Positions 10,701-18,538 of a DNA stretch of 39,460 nucleotides are shown here, one piece after another. The first letter of the stretch is position 1. Every line of letters starts with the position of its first letter. The stretch spans positions 813,783 through 853,242 of the forward strand of contig BFEA01000420.1 of assembly GCA_003427395.1 (NCBI GenBank). Reading direction: 5' to 3'. A program made the position numbers and the translations under genes. The notes under the pieces are model-generated. The model saw only the letters and a program-made list of their open reading frames with translations. It did not search any database and had not been told where the DNA came from. This DNA comes from Chara braunii. Lineage: Eukaryota; Streptophyta; Charophyceae; Charales; Characeae.

Positions 10701-13700
10701 GTTTTGTTTTCTCCGTCTATACGCCTTTTTTCTTGTTGTTCAATTGTAAAAGACTTTTTTAATCCTCCAGGTTACAGTTTTACTATACAGCGCATGCAAG
10801 AGCCCTGCTCTGGACGTGGGCATGGCGATCGAATTACTTGTAATCGATGCCAGCACTGAAACCCTGGAACAATAGATGCTAAACTTAGGAGAGGTGAAGA
10901 AGTTTACTTATCCCTAACTGCTTCGGGCAAAAGATGTCGGAATCACTCCGTCTGGGGCATCTCGAAAAGCATGAAATGGTCTTCAGACATGTACCACATG
11001 CAGAGGGAGAGCATGCATCTCTTTCCCACTGCTTGTGCACCTTTGCAAGTGCACTGATGCCCTCTTTTACATGATGTCCTCCTGTCGGCTTCAACCAAAA
11101 GGTGCTAGCCTGTTCTCCTACTAGATAGAGTAAGGGGCTCTTGTGCTGTAACGTGTCTACAACGACCGGACAGATGTTTGTCATCCCCCCCCCACCCTGC
11201 CCCCCTCACCACAGCACAGCGTAAGATTGCGGCGACCTAAGCGTTCTTATATCTGTGACTGGAGTGCCTTGTGTTGGGGTAGACTTGAAGAGATGTGACA
11301 GGAAGACCTTTTAGACGACCTAGAGGATCCATTAAGCCACAGACCTGACACCATGGCTGTTCCAATGTGGATGGTTGGGTGGGAGTTGGCGGATTAGACC
11401 AATTAAGCCGCAGCAAGACCCTGTAGGACGAACGCCATAGCTATCACTGATTGAAGGCAGTGTATTTGTGGTGCCTCGAAATCCAGTGGTCGTTTGAGAC
11501 TATTCTTTTGGCTTGTTTTGACTGAGTTCTTTGTCCATTCCTCTTGGTGCTGTGCAGCCTGATAAGATCACTTTTCACTTTTGTCTTACCGACGGGCCTA
11601 GCTCAGTTGGTACCCCCCCCTGAACTGTTGAAATACGAATCAGACCCAAGTTCGAGTCCAGATGCAGTCAGATTAACCAAGTTACACGTTTCTGAATTAT
11701 CTACGACCAGTCAGTTATTGTTTGTGCTAACGTTGAGCATTCTGTACTGTTGGTGTTGTGCAGCCTGATACGGTCACTGGAGACATTGTTTTTGTTCTTC
11801 AGTTGAAAGACCACCCGAAGTTTAAGAGAAAGGGTGATGATCTCTTTATGGAACACACTCTGACTCTCACGGAGGCTCTCTGCGGCTTCAAGTACTCCAT
11901 CACCCATCTTGACAATCGCCAATTACTTATCAAGTCGAATCCCGGCGAAATCATCAAGCCTAGTCAGTTCAAGGCGATCAATGACGAGGGTATGCCGCAT
12001 CATCAGAGGCCGTTTATGAAGGGCAGACTCTACATTCATTTCAATGTCGATTTCCCAGAGAACTTAACTCCTGAGCAGTGCAAGGTAAGATTATGTCAGA
12101 GTACAAATAGATAACTTTTTAATCGCTTGTGATTTTTGTGAAAATTCACCGGCCTTGTTTGTTTTTTTTCGAGCCTTCAAAATATTTTTTTTTGTGTTTT
12201 TGAGTAAGTTTTTTTGTTTGCCAAACATTTTCCAAGATTTGTCGACAAGTCGTTTATGAAGGGCAGACTCTACATTCATTTCAATGTCGATTTCCCAGAG
12301 AAGTTAACTCCTGAGCAGTGCAAGGTAAGATTGTGTCAGAGAGTACAAGTTACTTGTCGACCTTGAGAGTGAGAAAGTCGAGGGTGAGCAGAGCAGGGGT
12401 ATTTAACTTTTTTTTTTGTTTTACTTTCTTTCAAGGTAATGCTTTTATGATTGTGTCGAGTTCGATGCTCATGAAACTGCATTTGGCGAGTACGAACGGC
12501 ATTCGGCGAGTACGAATGATTTCTTGTTTTGGACTTCTAAACCGCCAACTCTGTATATCCTAGAGTCCCCTAGACTTGCTGAAAATGCTTTGTAACGTAC
12601 TCCAAGTAAAAAGGAAAAAACTTGAACCAACTAAAAAAGAAAAAACTTGAAACAAGTAAAAAGGAAAAAAAGTTGTTTAAGCCACGGCTACCTGTCTTAT
12701 GTGGGTGCATGTGGCTCCGAATTCGAGTTGAGGTTGGGGGCCGCCTGTGAAAATTGTTGACGGCTGCCCAGCAGGTATATTTTCGGATGATGCTCTTTTC
12801 CGGCTTATTATATGGCCGGAAATGCTGTGGCGGTCCTTTAAACCACCAGTACTTGGCCCAGCTATCGGCCGTGGAAGAAAACAGAGTAGAAACGTTTCTA
12901 GTTGGATGAATTTGGGCGCTCCTGTACTGACCCATACGTTTCTTAAAATCGTGGCGCGTTAACGGGCACGACTCTGGGAAGTATGGCAGCGGTTTAAACC
13001 GCGAGTCTGACTCCAGGGGCGCTGTAGATTTTACTTGTTAAGGAGTACCTGGTCAAAATCTATGGTGCCCAGGCCCAGTAGCCCAGACCCAATTGACTTC
13101 CCAGTGGGGGTAGTCTGGTTGGCCGTCGTTAAAAAAGAATGTGCCACAATGATGAATGAACCCTTATTACTTGGACTGCTTCCGGCAAAGTATGGCGGAA
13201 TCTGAATGGTGTCATGTTGATGCTCCTACGTTCTGTTTGCATGAGATTAGGACAAGTTCATCTGATGTTATGGTGAGGCCCTCACGTTCTGTTTGCATGA
13301 GATTAGGACAAGCTAGGACAAGCGGAGTTGGTATGCCCATGGACTGTTGAAAAAATTCGAACTCAAGTTCTAATCCAGATGCCATCAGACGAAGAGAATA
13401 TAAAGTAATTTTGAATTGCTTGGGACCGGTCAGTCTCCCTTTCTTAAGAGAAGGTACACAGTCGACGGCAGTAGCATGGAAGTAGAAGAGGCCGTGGGGT
13501 TTTTAAGAAGTGATGGTGGGACTCATGCTTTGATGGCCGTGTTTCTGGTCCTGTCTGTTTGCAGACTCTCGAATCTGTCCTGCCACCGAGACCACCGAAT
13601 CAGTTGACGGATATGGAAATTGACGAGTGCGAGGAGACGACGCTCCATGACGTCAACATCGAGGAAGAGATGAGAAGAAAGCAGCAGCAACAACAAGAGG

Positions 13701-13756
13701 CGTACGAGGAGGATGCGGAGGAGTCGGGGCCTCGCGTACAATGCGCTCAGCAATAG
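5736..13756 (+). CDS. ATJ3: Type I DnaJ/HSP40 co-chaperone (plant DNAJA class, ATJ2/ATJ3-like), six exons, 5' partial
   Basis: Join 5736-5904, 6688-6823, 9525-9658, 10455-10597, 11764-12084, 13565-13756. The lengths splice in frame (1095 nt, 364 codons plus TAG) and every intron is GT-AG. Domains in order: end of the J domain ([13 protein letters not shown]), Gly/Phe linker, four zinc-finger motifs ([32 protein letters not shown]), the substrate-binding C-terminal beta domains, an acidic and Gln-rich tail, and terminal CAQQ. In the family the protein delivers unfolded clients to cytosolic Hsp70 and stimulates its ATPase; CAQQ is a farnesylation site that tethers it to membranes. About 50 N-terminal residues, including the HPD tripeptide, are missing; plant relatives are near 420 residues, so they should lie in an exon upstream of this window. 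No premature stop or frameshift is seen, so the gene looks functional. Class assignment is firm; the symbol is by closest plant relatives. Confidence 0.95.
6022..6124 (+). repeat. Partial copy of DnaJ exon A 3' end inside the next intron
   Basis: The segment repeats about 5850-5975: the last ~55 exon bases (coding for VN-F-LFESFLN) plus the CT-rich intron start. The copy is diverged and lacks the GTAAGT donor (GGGGGTCTCT instead). The intervening 5905-6021 is a C/T-rich and G-rich tract with a second GGGTAAGT near 6005. Confidence 0.85.
6688..6823 (+). CDS. DnaJ exon B: start of C-terminal domain I and first zinc motif
   Basis: Acceptor ATCAG ends at 6687; donor is the less usual GTACGC at 6824. 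The exon begins in phase 1 and ends in phase 2. It encodes [20 protein letters not shown] and ends within the first zinc motif CTKCKG. A diverged copy of its last bases and donor lies at 8006-8040. Confidence 0.93.
6842..6985. repeat. AAATNACCTTGGC minisatellite, left block
   Basis: Short degenerate units (13-20 bp) around GCAAATGACCTTGGC lie just inside intron 2. TTACTTCAGCAAATAAATGA occurs here and again at about 7880, so the 6986-7878 stretch looks inserted into or duplicated within one array. Confidence 0.75.
7160..7245. repeat. GT/GA compound microsatellite
   Basis: (GT)n runs into (GA)n between about 7163 and 7244. Confidence 0.95.
7245..7704. repeat. Microsatellite-linked repeat units
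   Basis: Three diverged units read GGTAAGTGTCCAACCTGGTG, GCTGGCGTCATGGTA and CCATGAATCTAC, starting at about 7248, 7413 and 7529. They are separated by T-runs, GT-runs and GA-runs; two undetermined bases lie at 7621-7622. Confidence 0.7.
7705..7808. repeat. Foldback bounded by GA/CT microsatellite
   Basis: The left arm (GAGAGAG then CCAATCTTGTGGCTGGC) is the inverse of the right arm (GCCAGCCGCGAGATTGG then ACTTACCTGTT and CTCTCTC). The arms are the same unit that repeats directly in 7245-7704. Confidence 0.7.
7879..8130. repeat. AAATTACCTTGGC minisatellite, right block
   Basis: Many short units CAAATTACCTTGG and CTGAGCAAAGTACCTTGG. The exon B 3' copy at 8006-8040 is embedded in it. Confidence 0.85.
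8006..8040 (+). repeat. Partial copy of DnaJ exon B 3' end and donor
   Basis: About 35 bases match 6807-6841 with only a few mismatches. They cover the codons for the CTKCK zinc motif and the donor region (AGTACGT in the copy, GGTACGC in the exon). The sequence after both copies continues into the same AAATCACCTTG minisatellite. Confidence 0.8.
8163..8282. mobile_element. Family F MITE, ending at the adapter
   Basis: Left terminus AGGGCATACTCGCACT; the right terminus AGTGTGAGTATATGCC is cut short by the adapter at 8283. Confidence 0.75.
8283..8320. other. Illumina Nextera mate-pair junction adapter left in the assembly
   Basis: Bases 8283-8301 are the Tn5 mosaic end CTGTCTCTTATACACATCT and 8302-8320 are its exact reverse complement. 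Together they are the 38-base junction adapter of Nextera mate-pair libraries. It is not genomic. Confidence 0.98.
8321..8553. other. Artefactual 233-bp duplication after the adapter
   Basis: The segment repeats 8050-8282 with no difference that I can see. End of fragment, adapter, start of the same fragment is what a circularised 233-bp molecule gives. The true sequence most likely runs from 8282 straight to 8554. Confidence 0.9.
8433..8555. mobile_element. Family F MITE (duplicate of 8163-8282)
   Basis: Termini AGGGCATACTCGCACT and AGTGTGAGTATATGCCCT are inverted repeats. Most of it is the artefactual second copy, but its right terminus is complete here. Confidence 0.75.
8593..8712. mobile_element. 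Family F MITE, genuine second copy
   Basis: AGGGTATACTCACACT at the left and AGTGTGAGTATGCCCT at the right, about 120 bp. It is diverged from 8163-8282, so this duplication is genomic. The interior GTGCATCAGATGGCAATT matches. Confidence 0.85.
8744..9034. repeat. Two tandem copies of a ~145-bp unit
   Basis: Shared blocks: GGCAAGTMCCAKCGAAGTG, TTTTGGGGCCATC, CCTGTAATCTG, GATATATG and GCATGTGGTGT-type sequence. Lies in DnaJ intron 2. Confidence 0.8.
9035..9524 (+). other. Remainder of DnaJ intron 2
   Basis: A C/T-rich stretch (9035-9200) followed by unique sequence up to the exon C acceptor. No gene or RNA seen. Confidence 0.6.
9525..9658 (+). CDS. DnaJ exon C: zinc motifs 2 and 3
   Basis: Acceptor TGCAG ends at 9524 and donor GTATGT starts at 9659. 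The exon encodes [25 protein letters not shown] and CPDCRGSG. The two-base start and one-base end phases match the flanking exons exactly. Confidence 0.93.
9700..9960. repeat. Two to three tandem copies of a ~105-bp unit in intron 3
   Basis: TGTTCTGTGTGGAAGTCTTT occurs twice, and a GTGTCTGA block precedes each unit; the third unit is decayed (GTCTTCTGTGCGTATGTCT). Confidence 0.8.
10018..10223. repeat. Two tandem copies of a ~102-bp unit in intron 3
   Basis: Both copies contain GCAGAATGGAAG, TTATACACTTG, GAGGTAGCAG and TGCTGGCCTGAATTG. Confidence 0.85.
10455..10597 (+). CDS. DnaJ exon D: fourth zinc motif and start of client-binding domain II
   Basis: Acceptor TGCAG ends at 10454; donor GTCAGT at 10598. 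It encodes [28 protein letters not shown] and [11 protein letters not shown], ending in phase 0. The last nine exon bases with the donor are repeated at 10656-10670, where the donor is the stronger GTAAGT. Confidence 0.93.
10656..10752 (+). repeat. Tandem copy of DnaJ exon D 3' end plus donor and intron start
   Basis: Unit 1 (10589-10655) starts with GATGAAGCGGTCAGT, unit 2 (10656-10752) with GACGAAGCGGTAAGT. Both end with TTGTTCAATTGTAAAA. The copy carries a consensus donor, stronger than the real one. Confidence 0.85.
10771..10859 (+). pseudogene. Possible relic of a DnaJ zinc-finger exon in intron 4
   Basis: After a CTCCAG acceptor-like site the frame reads [14 protein letters not shown] then [12 protein letters not shown] and stops at TGA 10857-10859. 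The IQxMQxxC spacing and the later C-x2-C resemble exon C/D of the same gene, but two cysteines are missing. It could be a decayed exon duplicate or chance similarity. Confidence 0.35.
10860..11540 (+). other. Remainder of DnaJ intron 4
   Basis: Unique-looking sequence without a gene. A block at 10913-10947 (CTGCTTCGGGCAAAAGATG) resembles 13169-13197 in intron 5. Confidence 0.5.
11541..11577 (+). repeat. Upstream copy of the exon E acceptor
   Basis: TTGGTGCTGTGCAGCCTGAT here matches the real acceptor (TTGGTGTTGTGCAG then CCTGATACGGTCACT) about 220 bases downstream. It could act as a decoy 3' splice site; using it would read through the tRNA-like repeat. Confidence 0.7.
11594..11663 (+). repeat. 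tRNA-like element (possible SINE head) in DnaJ intron 4
   Basis: TAGCTCAGTTGG at 11599-11610 matches the pol III A box and GTTCGAGTC at 11650-11658 matches the B box, about 40 bases apart as in a tRNA gene. The T stem does not pair well and no proper acceptor stem closes, so it is not a working tRNA. A decayed relative sits at 13322-13436. Confidence 0.6.
11764..12084 (+). CDS. DnaJ exon E: C-terminal client-binding domains
   Basis: 321 bases, 107 codons, phase 0 at both ends. It encodes [44 protein letters not shown] and [20 protein letters not shown], all conserved in type I DnaJ proteins. Acceptor GTGCAG ends at 11763 and donor GTAAGA starts at 12085. Its 3' end is duplicated in the following intron (12250-12340). 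Confidence 0.95.
12250..12340 (+). repeat. Near-identical duplicate of exon E 3' end with its donor
   Basis: It repeats 12010-12103: the codons for [23 protein letters not shown] plus donor GTAAGATT and ~10 intron bases, with only a few mismatches. High identity suggests a recent duplication. The base before the copy is GACAAG rather than a pyrimidine-rich acceptor, so exonisation looks weak. Confidence 0.9.
12830..13015. mobile_element. Foldback element, family D, copy 1
   Basis: The left end reads TTTAAACCACCAGTACTTGG then CCCAGC; the right end reads CTGGGAAGTATGGCAGCGGT then TTAAACC, its imperfect inverse. Related to 18325-18495. Confidence 0.55.
13322..13436 (+). repeat. Second, decayed copy of the tRNA-like element in intron 5
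   Basis: It aligns with 11600-11720: GAGTTGGTA, GACTGTTGAAA, CTCAAGTTCTAATCCAGATG, then GACCGGTCAGT. Both boxes are degraded. Upstream, GTTCTGTTTGCATGAGATTA is duplicated (about 13229 and 13284). Confidence 0.6.
13565..13756 (+). CDS. DnaJ terminal exon with CAQQ prenylation motif
   Basis: Acceptor TTTGCAG ends at 13564. The exon encodes 63 residues and stops at TAG 13754-13756. It contains [20 protein letters not shown], typical of plant DnaJ proteins, then a Gln-run and acidic tail, then RVQCAQQ. The C-terminal Cys-Ala-Gln-Gln fits a protein farnesyltransferase site. Confidence 0.95.
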   Translation, partial: TLESVLPPRPPNQLTDMEIDECEETTLHDVNIEEEMRRKQQQQQEAYEEDAEESGPRVQCAQQ

Positions 13757-15932
13757 AGGGTGTTTGCTGTAAGTGGGGGCTTACATTTTTCAGCGTGAAA
13801 TTTCTTGCTCAGGGGAACCAATGGTTGCAGACGGAAGCAGTGGGAGAGATCGGCCAGGTGCGTGGATGGATGTAAATCGACGTAAATTGAATACTAGAGT
13901 GAATGGAGTGAAGGAGGACATTACTATCCTGGAAAAGGGGACCTGAGCATATCACCGAAGTGTCAATGGAGGGAAGACCGAAAATTTTCCTCACACGGCT
14001 TTTCCTCAATCTGTCTTAGGTCACTCGTTTGCAGGAGAGATATGCCTGTAGATGTGTGAAGGTGGTGTGTGAGGGGGAGAAGGGAGGTGGTAAACATGGT
14101 GGGTCCCATGTGGAGGGTGGGAGGGAAAGGTCAGCAGCGGAAGGGTCATTTCTTGCGGAATCGACATGATGGATGGCGCAGATATTGAGGGTCAGCAGGT
14201 GATTGATGGGGGTTGCGTGTTCCCATCCCTTAATTTCCGTTCCCTCTGGTGGGGGTGTAGAGGGGCAGAGCTGTGTGGCTAGTAGTTAAAAGTAACTTAG
14301 CCTGAGTATTGGTGCGGAGGGGCAGAGCTCTAACGTATGCCTCCTCCCTCCCCCATCATCCCAGACTGACGATACAAGGTGACTATGACGAGGCAGACTG
14401 ATCGGGGCGCCCTCGTATGCCTGTCTGAGCTACTTTCTGCGATCCGCCACACCTTATTGTGCGATGTCTGCAGTTGGAGCGCAAAGCAATTCTTGAAAAT
14501 GATGTTGGCGTATTGCGAAGACTGCAGTCGATGACCGGGCCCGCGGTACTTGCGCTATGTCGGCTGCCGGTGTAGTGGGAGGGAAGCTGTAGAAAGTGAG
14601 TGAAATCTTCATTCTTTCATCCTTTGAGAGAGGCGGCTGTCTTGTCGACGGAGGACGGTGGTAGGTGCTGTGATTGGTGGCTTTTGTTCTCTTTCATTTT
14701 GATGTCCATTGTGGAGGATGGACAATTGACAGGGAGAAATTGGTCGGTCGACTTCCATGGAAAGGTACCTCCTACTTGTCTGCAGGGGCCGTGGATTGCA
14801 CAATCCTTCGTATGCGACATGATTCGTCTCATGCTATATTGCGTTCCGAAGGCGAGCGGTTGGGCGTTGTCTGGTAGCGGGTGATTGTACAGAGGACATC
14901 TTTTGTTAGAGAAGCAGCAGGAGTGCTATCGGGGCAGTTGGGACTTGTCAAGCTGTGAGCGGTGTAGCAGTGAAGGATGATTCGTATCGAAGCTGGTCGT
15001 TGCCGGTGAGGGAGAAGAGTATGTCTCTGCAGACGTACTTTGGTGAGAAAGGGAGGGAAGAGTGCTGGTTTCGTCGTCTAGAATCTTTGAAAGAGATCCC
15101 TGGCGTCCGAAACACATGCATCCCCTCTCTATTGTCCGATTGGATGTTACCCCTGCCCTCTGTTTTTTCCTCTGCATGTCAGCAATAAGAAGAGTCGGTG
15201 TAGTTGTGGCTAGTCTCGGTAGTCATAGGTACACTGCTTTTAAACTTTGTACGTCTCTGCCGGCGAAGTGATGATTCTTGTTGAGGCTGTTTGGGTTCGG
15301 GGATTGCGAAATCGAGTCATTGGTCTGTAATTGGCTGATTTGTGAGTGCTCGGGATGTCGTCTGTTCTGCTCTTCTCATCGAATCGAGATTTATGGTTAT
15401 GAATGATGTGACGTGACAGCGGCTTTGTTGTCCACGAGCTACTACTACTGGAATCTGTACATCAACCGTTCTCTTTTGGACTGCAATGAAATCTAGGGCT
15501 GCATTTTTTTGTGATTTATATTTTGCTACTTCTGTACAATCGAGTCCTACTTTCGCTCTCCTGTGCGATTGCCTGTGACTTGCTATGCTGAAGTACAAGG
15601 GGGTCAGGCTCTGACATTCGAGAGCGGTTTTAAGCGCTGCATTCGCAGTGAATTTGTGAAGGAGACATTCTGGCCCTCGAAAATGACCTTTTTTTTTTCT
15701 TATTTCGTTGCAGAAATAAAGTACAAGGGGGAAGGAAGAGGGGGTAGTGTGTGCGGAAGCGGAAGACGTGGTTTGTTGTTCTAGTCTTGATTGCGAAATG
15801 AAAGCATCTATGGTTTGTTTCAAGGCCTCAACTCTTATGTTTCATCATTTTGTAGTGGGTGTAGCTTTTTTGTGGGATGGGTACATCAGACATGATGGTT
15901 TCTCAGATACAGACGAGTATCATAGATGTAGA
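13757..15932. other. Downstream of DnaJ: 3' UTR not delimited, no gene recognised
   Basis: Open frames here have no recognisable domain. A candidate AATAAA occurs near 15715, too far to tie to the gene. The sequence looks mostly unique, unlike the flanks. Confidence 0.5.
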
Positions 15933-16030
15933 CACGTTTGGCAATGTCTGGCTGAGAATGTGTTGAAGTTTTTGATTGTAGCACGTTTGGCAATGTCTGG
16001 CTGAGAATGTGTTGAAGTTTTTGATTGTAG
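15933..16030. repeat. Exact 49-bp tandem duplication
   Basis: The unit starting CACGTTTGGCAATGTCTGGC and ending TTTTTGATTGTAG occurs at 15933 and 15982 without change. It lies close to the assembly gap. Confidence 0.95.
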
Positions 16031-16067
16031 CAGCAATCGAATGGTGGTGCCCAGTGATGATCCGAAT

Positions 16068-16104
<37 letters not shown>

Positions 16105-16531
16105 NNNNNNNNNNNNNNNNNNNNNNNNNNNNNNNNNNNNNNNNNNNNNNNNNNNNNNNNNNNNNNNNNNNNNNNNNNNNNNNNNNNNNNNNNNNNNNNN
16201 NNNNNNNNNNNNNNNNNNNNNNNNNNNNNNNNNNNNNNNNNNNNNNNNNNNNNNNNNNNNNNNNNNNNNNNNNNNNNNNNNNNNNNNNNNNNNNNNNNNN
16301 NNNNNNNNNNNNNNNNNNNNNNNNNNNNNNNNNNNNNNNNNNNNNNNNNNNNNNNNNNNNNNNNNNNNNNNNNNNNNNNNNNNNNNNNNNNNNNNNNNNN
16401 NNNNNNNNNNNNNNNNNNNNNNNNNNNNNNNNNNNNNNNNNNNNNNNNNNNNNNNNNNNNNNNNNNNNNNNNNNNNNNNNNNNNNNNNNNNNNNNNNNNN
16501 NNNNNNNNNNNNNNNNNNNNNNNNNNNNNNN
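16105..16531. other. Assembly gap (427 N) after a poly-T run
   Basis: A T-run of about 35 bases precedes the gap and a tandem repeat follows it, both usual reasons for assembly failure. Confidence 0.99.
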
Positions 16532-16931
16532 GGGGATCTCTTTCTTGACATGAAGGCGGGGATCTCGACCTGGCCTCTCTTGCGATATAGTCCCCACAGC
16601 TCTGAGCTGAGCGATGCTGTTGGGCCAGACAAAGCTCAGGAAGGCGGGGATCTCGACCTGGCCTCTTGTGATATAGTCCCCACAGCTCTGAGCTGAGCGA
16701 GGCTGTTGGGCCAGACGAAGCTCAGGAAGGTGGGGATCTCTTTCTCGACATGAAGGCGGGGATCTCGACCTGGCCTCTCTTGCGATATAGTCCCCACAGC
16801 TCTGAGCTGAGCGATGCTGTTGGCCCAGACAAAGCTCAGGAAGGCGGGGATCTCGACCTGGCCTCTTGCGATATAGTCCCCACAGCTCTGAGCTGAGCGA
16901 GGCTGTTGGGCCAGACGAAGCGCATGCTCGA
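16532..16931. repeat. 200-bp higher-order repeat next to the gap
   Basis: GATATAGTCCCCACAGCTCT recurs at 16584, 16670, 16784 and 16870: spacings 86, 114, 86. The two unit types form a 200-bp higher-order period, and the longer one carries an extra 28-bp block with TCGACATGAAGGCGGGGATC. All frames stay open across it, so the long ORFs here are a composition effect. The array may continue into the gap. Confidence 0.9.
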
Positions 16932-17094
16932 CGGTTTCGCCTACTAGAATCCTTCTCATCTTCTGCTCTGTCCAGTTCTACCATTTATTCTAGTGATACG
17001 AGCACCAATCTACAGTAGTCTATGCTAACCCACATTCAAACAATACCAACACTTCCTTTTTTTTTTTTTTGGGGGGGGGGGAAGTATTTGGCGG

Positions 17095-17220
17095 GGAGGC
17101 AGACCAAGCGTCCTATAAAAGAGATGCCAGTATTGGGGGGGAGACAGGCTCAGGGTCCCATAAAAAGGATGCGAGGAGACAGACCGAGGGACCCATAAAA
17201 GAGGTGCCACTCTCCGTTCC
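17095..17220. repeat. Three tandem copies of a ~45-bp unit
   Basis: Units carry GAGACAGACC, AGGGTCCCATAAAA and GATGCC-type ends. Confidence 0.75.
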
Positions 17221-17292
17221 ATCACCTACACAATGCTGCCACTGTCTTATGCCTCGATCTCTCGTACTGGGTAGCCAACGTGCCAATTTGTT

Positions 17293-17515
17293 TCCCTCTT
17301 CACCCCAATACATGTACGGTGATTATTGCTGTATTTACAATTTAGATAATTTCAGAAAGAGAGCCCAAATACAGCTTTCAAAATAATGGAAATACATTGT
17401 ACGGTGATTATTGCTGTATTTAGAGGATGTTAGATTGACTGAAAGACAGCCCAGATGCAGCTTTTTTATACTATGGAAATGATGCCTGTATGTTGTCTTC
17501 GGGTGAAGAAGGTAG
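17293..17515. mobile_element. Family A/B MITE with its left half duplicated
   Basis: TGTACGGTGATTATTGCTGT occurs twice (17313 and about 17398). Only the last unit has the terminus TCGGGTGAAGAAGGTAG, so this is a tandem array of MITE parts. Confidence 0.7.
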
Positions 17516-17712
17516 TTTAACCGGAGTGTGCGTTGGTGGAAATATTGGATTGCTGTGGAACACGTTTTTCTGCTCGTTGTTTGTGGGTACGTGGGTTGCA
17601 GCCTAAGCTTCCTTCGTCATTTTTTTTTTTTTTTCCTCTCTCAATTTCACCTTTTTCAATGTCTATGTACACTACTCCTCACCCTGTACAACGCCACATA
17701 ACGAATGTCGTC

Positions 17713-17903
17713 CTCCTAAGAAACACTGGGCATAATATCATATCATCGCTTCCGAGGGAGGATCGGCAGAAGCACGAACGAAGTGCTGGCGAGCCTCTGC
17801 CGCAATGCTCCTTAGAACACACTGCGCATAATATCATATCATTGCTTCCGAGGGTTGGCAATGGCACGAACGAAGGAAGTGCTGGCGAGCCTCTGCGGCA
17901 TTG
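17713..17903. repeat. Two tandem copies of a ~95-bp unit
   Basis: Both contain GCATAATATCATATCATYGC, TTCCGAGGG and AGTGCTGGCGAGCCTCTGC. Confidence 0.9.
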
Positions 17904-18324
17904 ATTTTGACAAAATGGGCAGGGGAGCTGTAATCATAGCTGCTACCTCTCACAATTAAGGGGATGCGTGTAGCGCTCGACACCGTGATTGGCGGTGGTA
18001 AGAGGGAGGGGTGGTGGGGCCCGCCGGTGGCAGGTAGGGGATGGGGGCTAATGCAAAGACCGAGCATTTTGCCAGTGTGTGCAGCTCTCCTGTCGACTGC
18101 CCCCGGCCCCCGGTTGAGTAGCGACAGCCGCTACTGTGGGCAGCACTCGTGTGTTCTGATCGGTTGTCCTGTTGATCGGTTGTCCTGCTCTGTGTTCTTA
18201 TCAGTTCATGACGAGGTTTTAGGTGGTAGATGATTCTGTGGAGGTAAGTAATACCCACATTCACCCCGCGCCGACATGGTACGGCGTGGTAGAATCACGA
18301 CTGAGTTTACCGTGCGTGAGTACG

Positions 18325-18495
18325 GTCTTTTTGAACCGCGAGTACCTTTCCCAGCTTTCGGCCGCAGCCCCTACGCGCCGAATCTTGGCAGGGCGCATCT
18401 GGCCGCCGCCTGTGGCTGAGTGCGGTATCCGTGCTAACCGGTGCCTTGTCTTGGTGAAACGCCTGGGAAAGGTACTGGTGGTTAAAACCACGACT
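18325..18495. mobile_element. Foldback element, family D, copy 2
   Basis: AGTACCTTTCCCAG (18341-18354) and CTGGGAAAGGTACT (18463-18476) are perfect inverses, extended by weaker pairing around TTGAACCGC and GGTTAAAACCAC. The interior has no ORF. Confidence 0.7.
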
Positions 18496-18538
18496 GTCTG
18501 GGCATCTGTTTTGCCTAACCTGATGCGTGTCCAGCTGC

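Noticed and set aside
11594-11663. Functional tRNA gene
   Set aside because: Boxes match but T stem and acceptor stem do not pair.
15317-15823. 168-codon minus-strand open frame
   Set aside because: No recognisable domain, motif or splice context; length is possible by chance.
15920-16984. 354-codon minus-strand open frame
   Set aside because: It runs through the N gap and the 200-bp repeat, and the repeat changes frame between units; the frame is open by composition.
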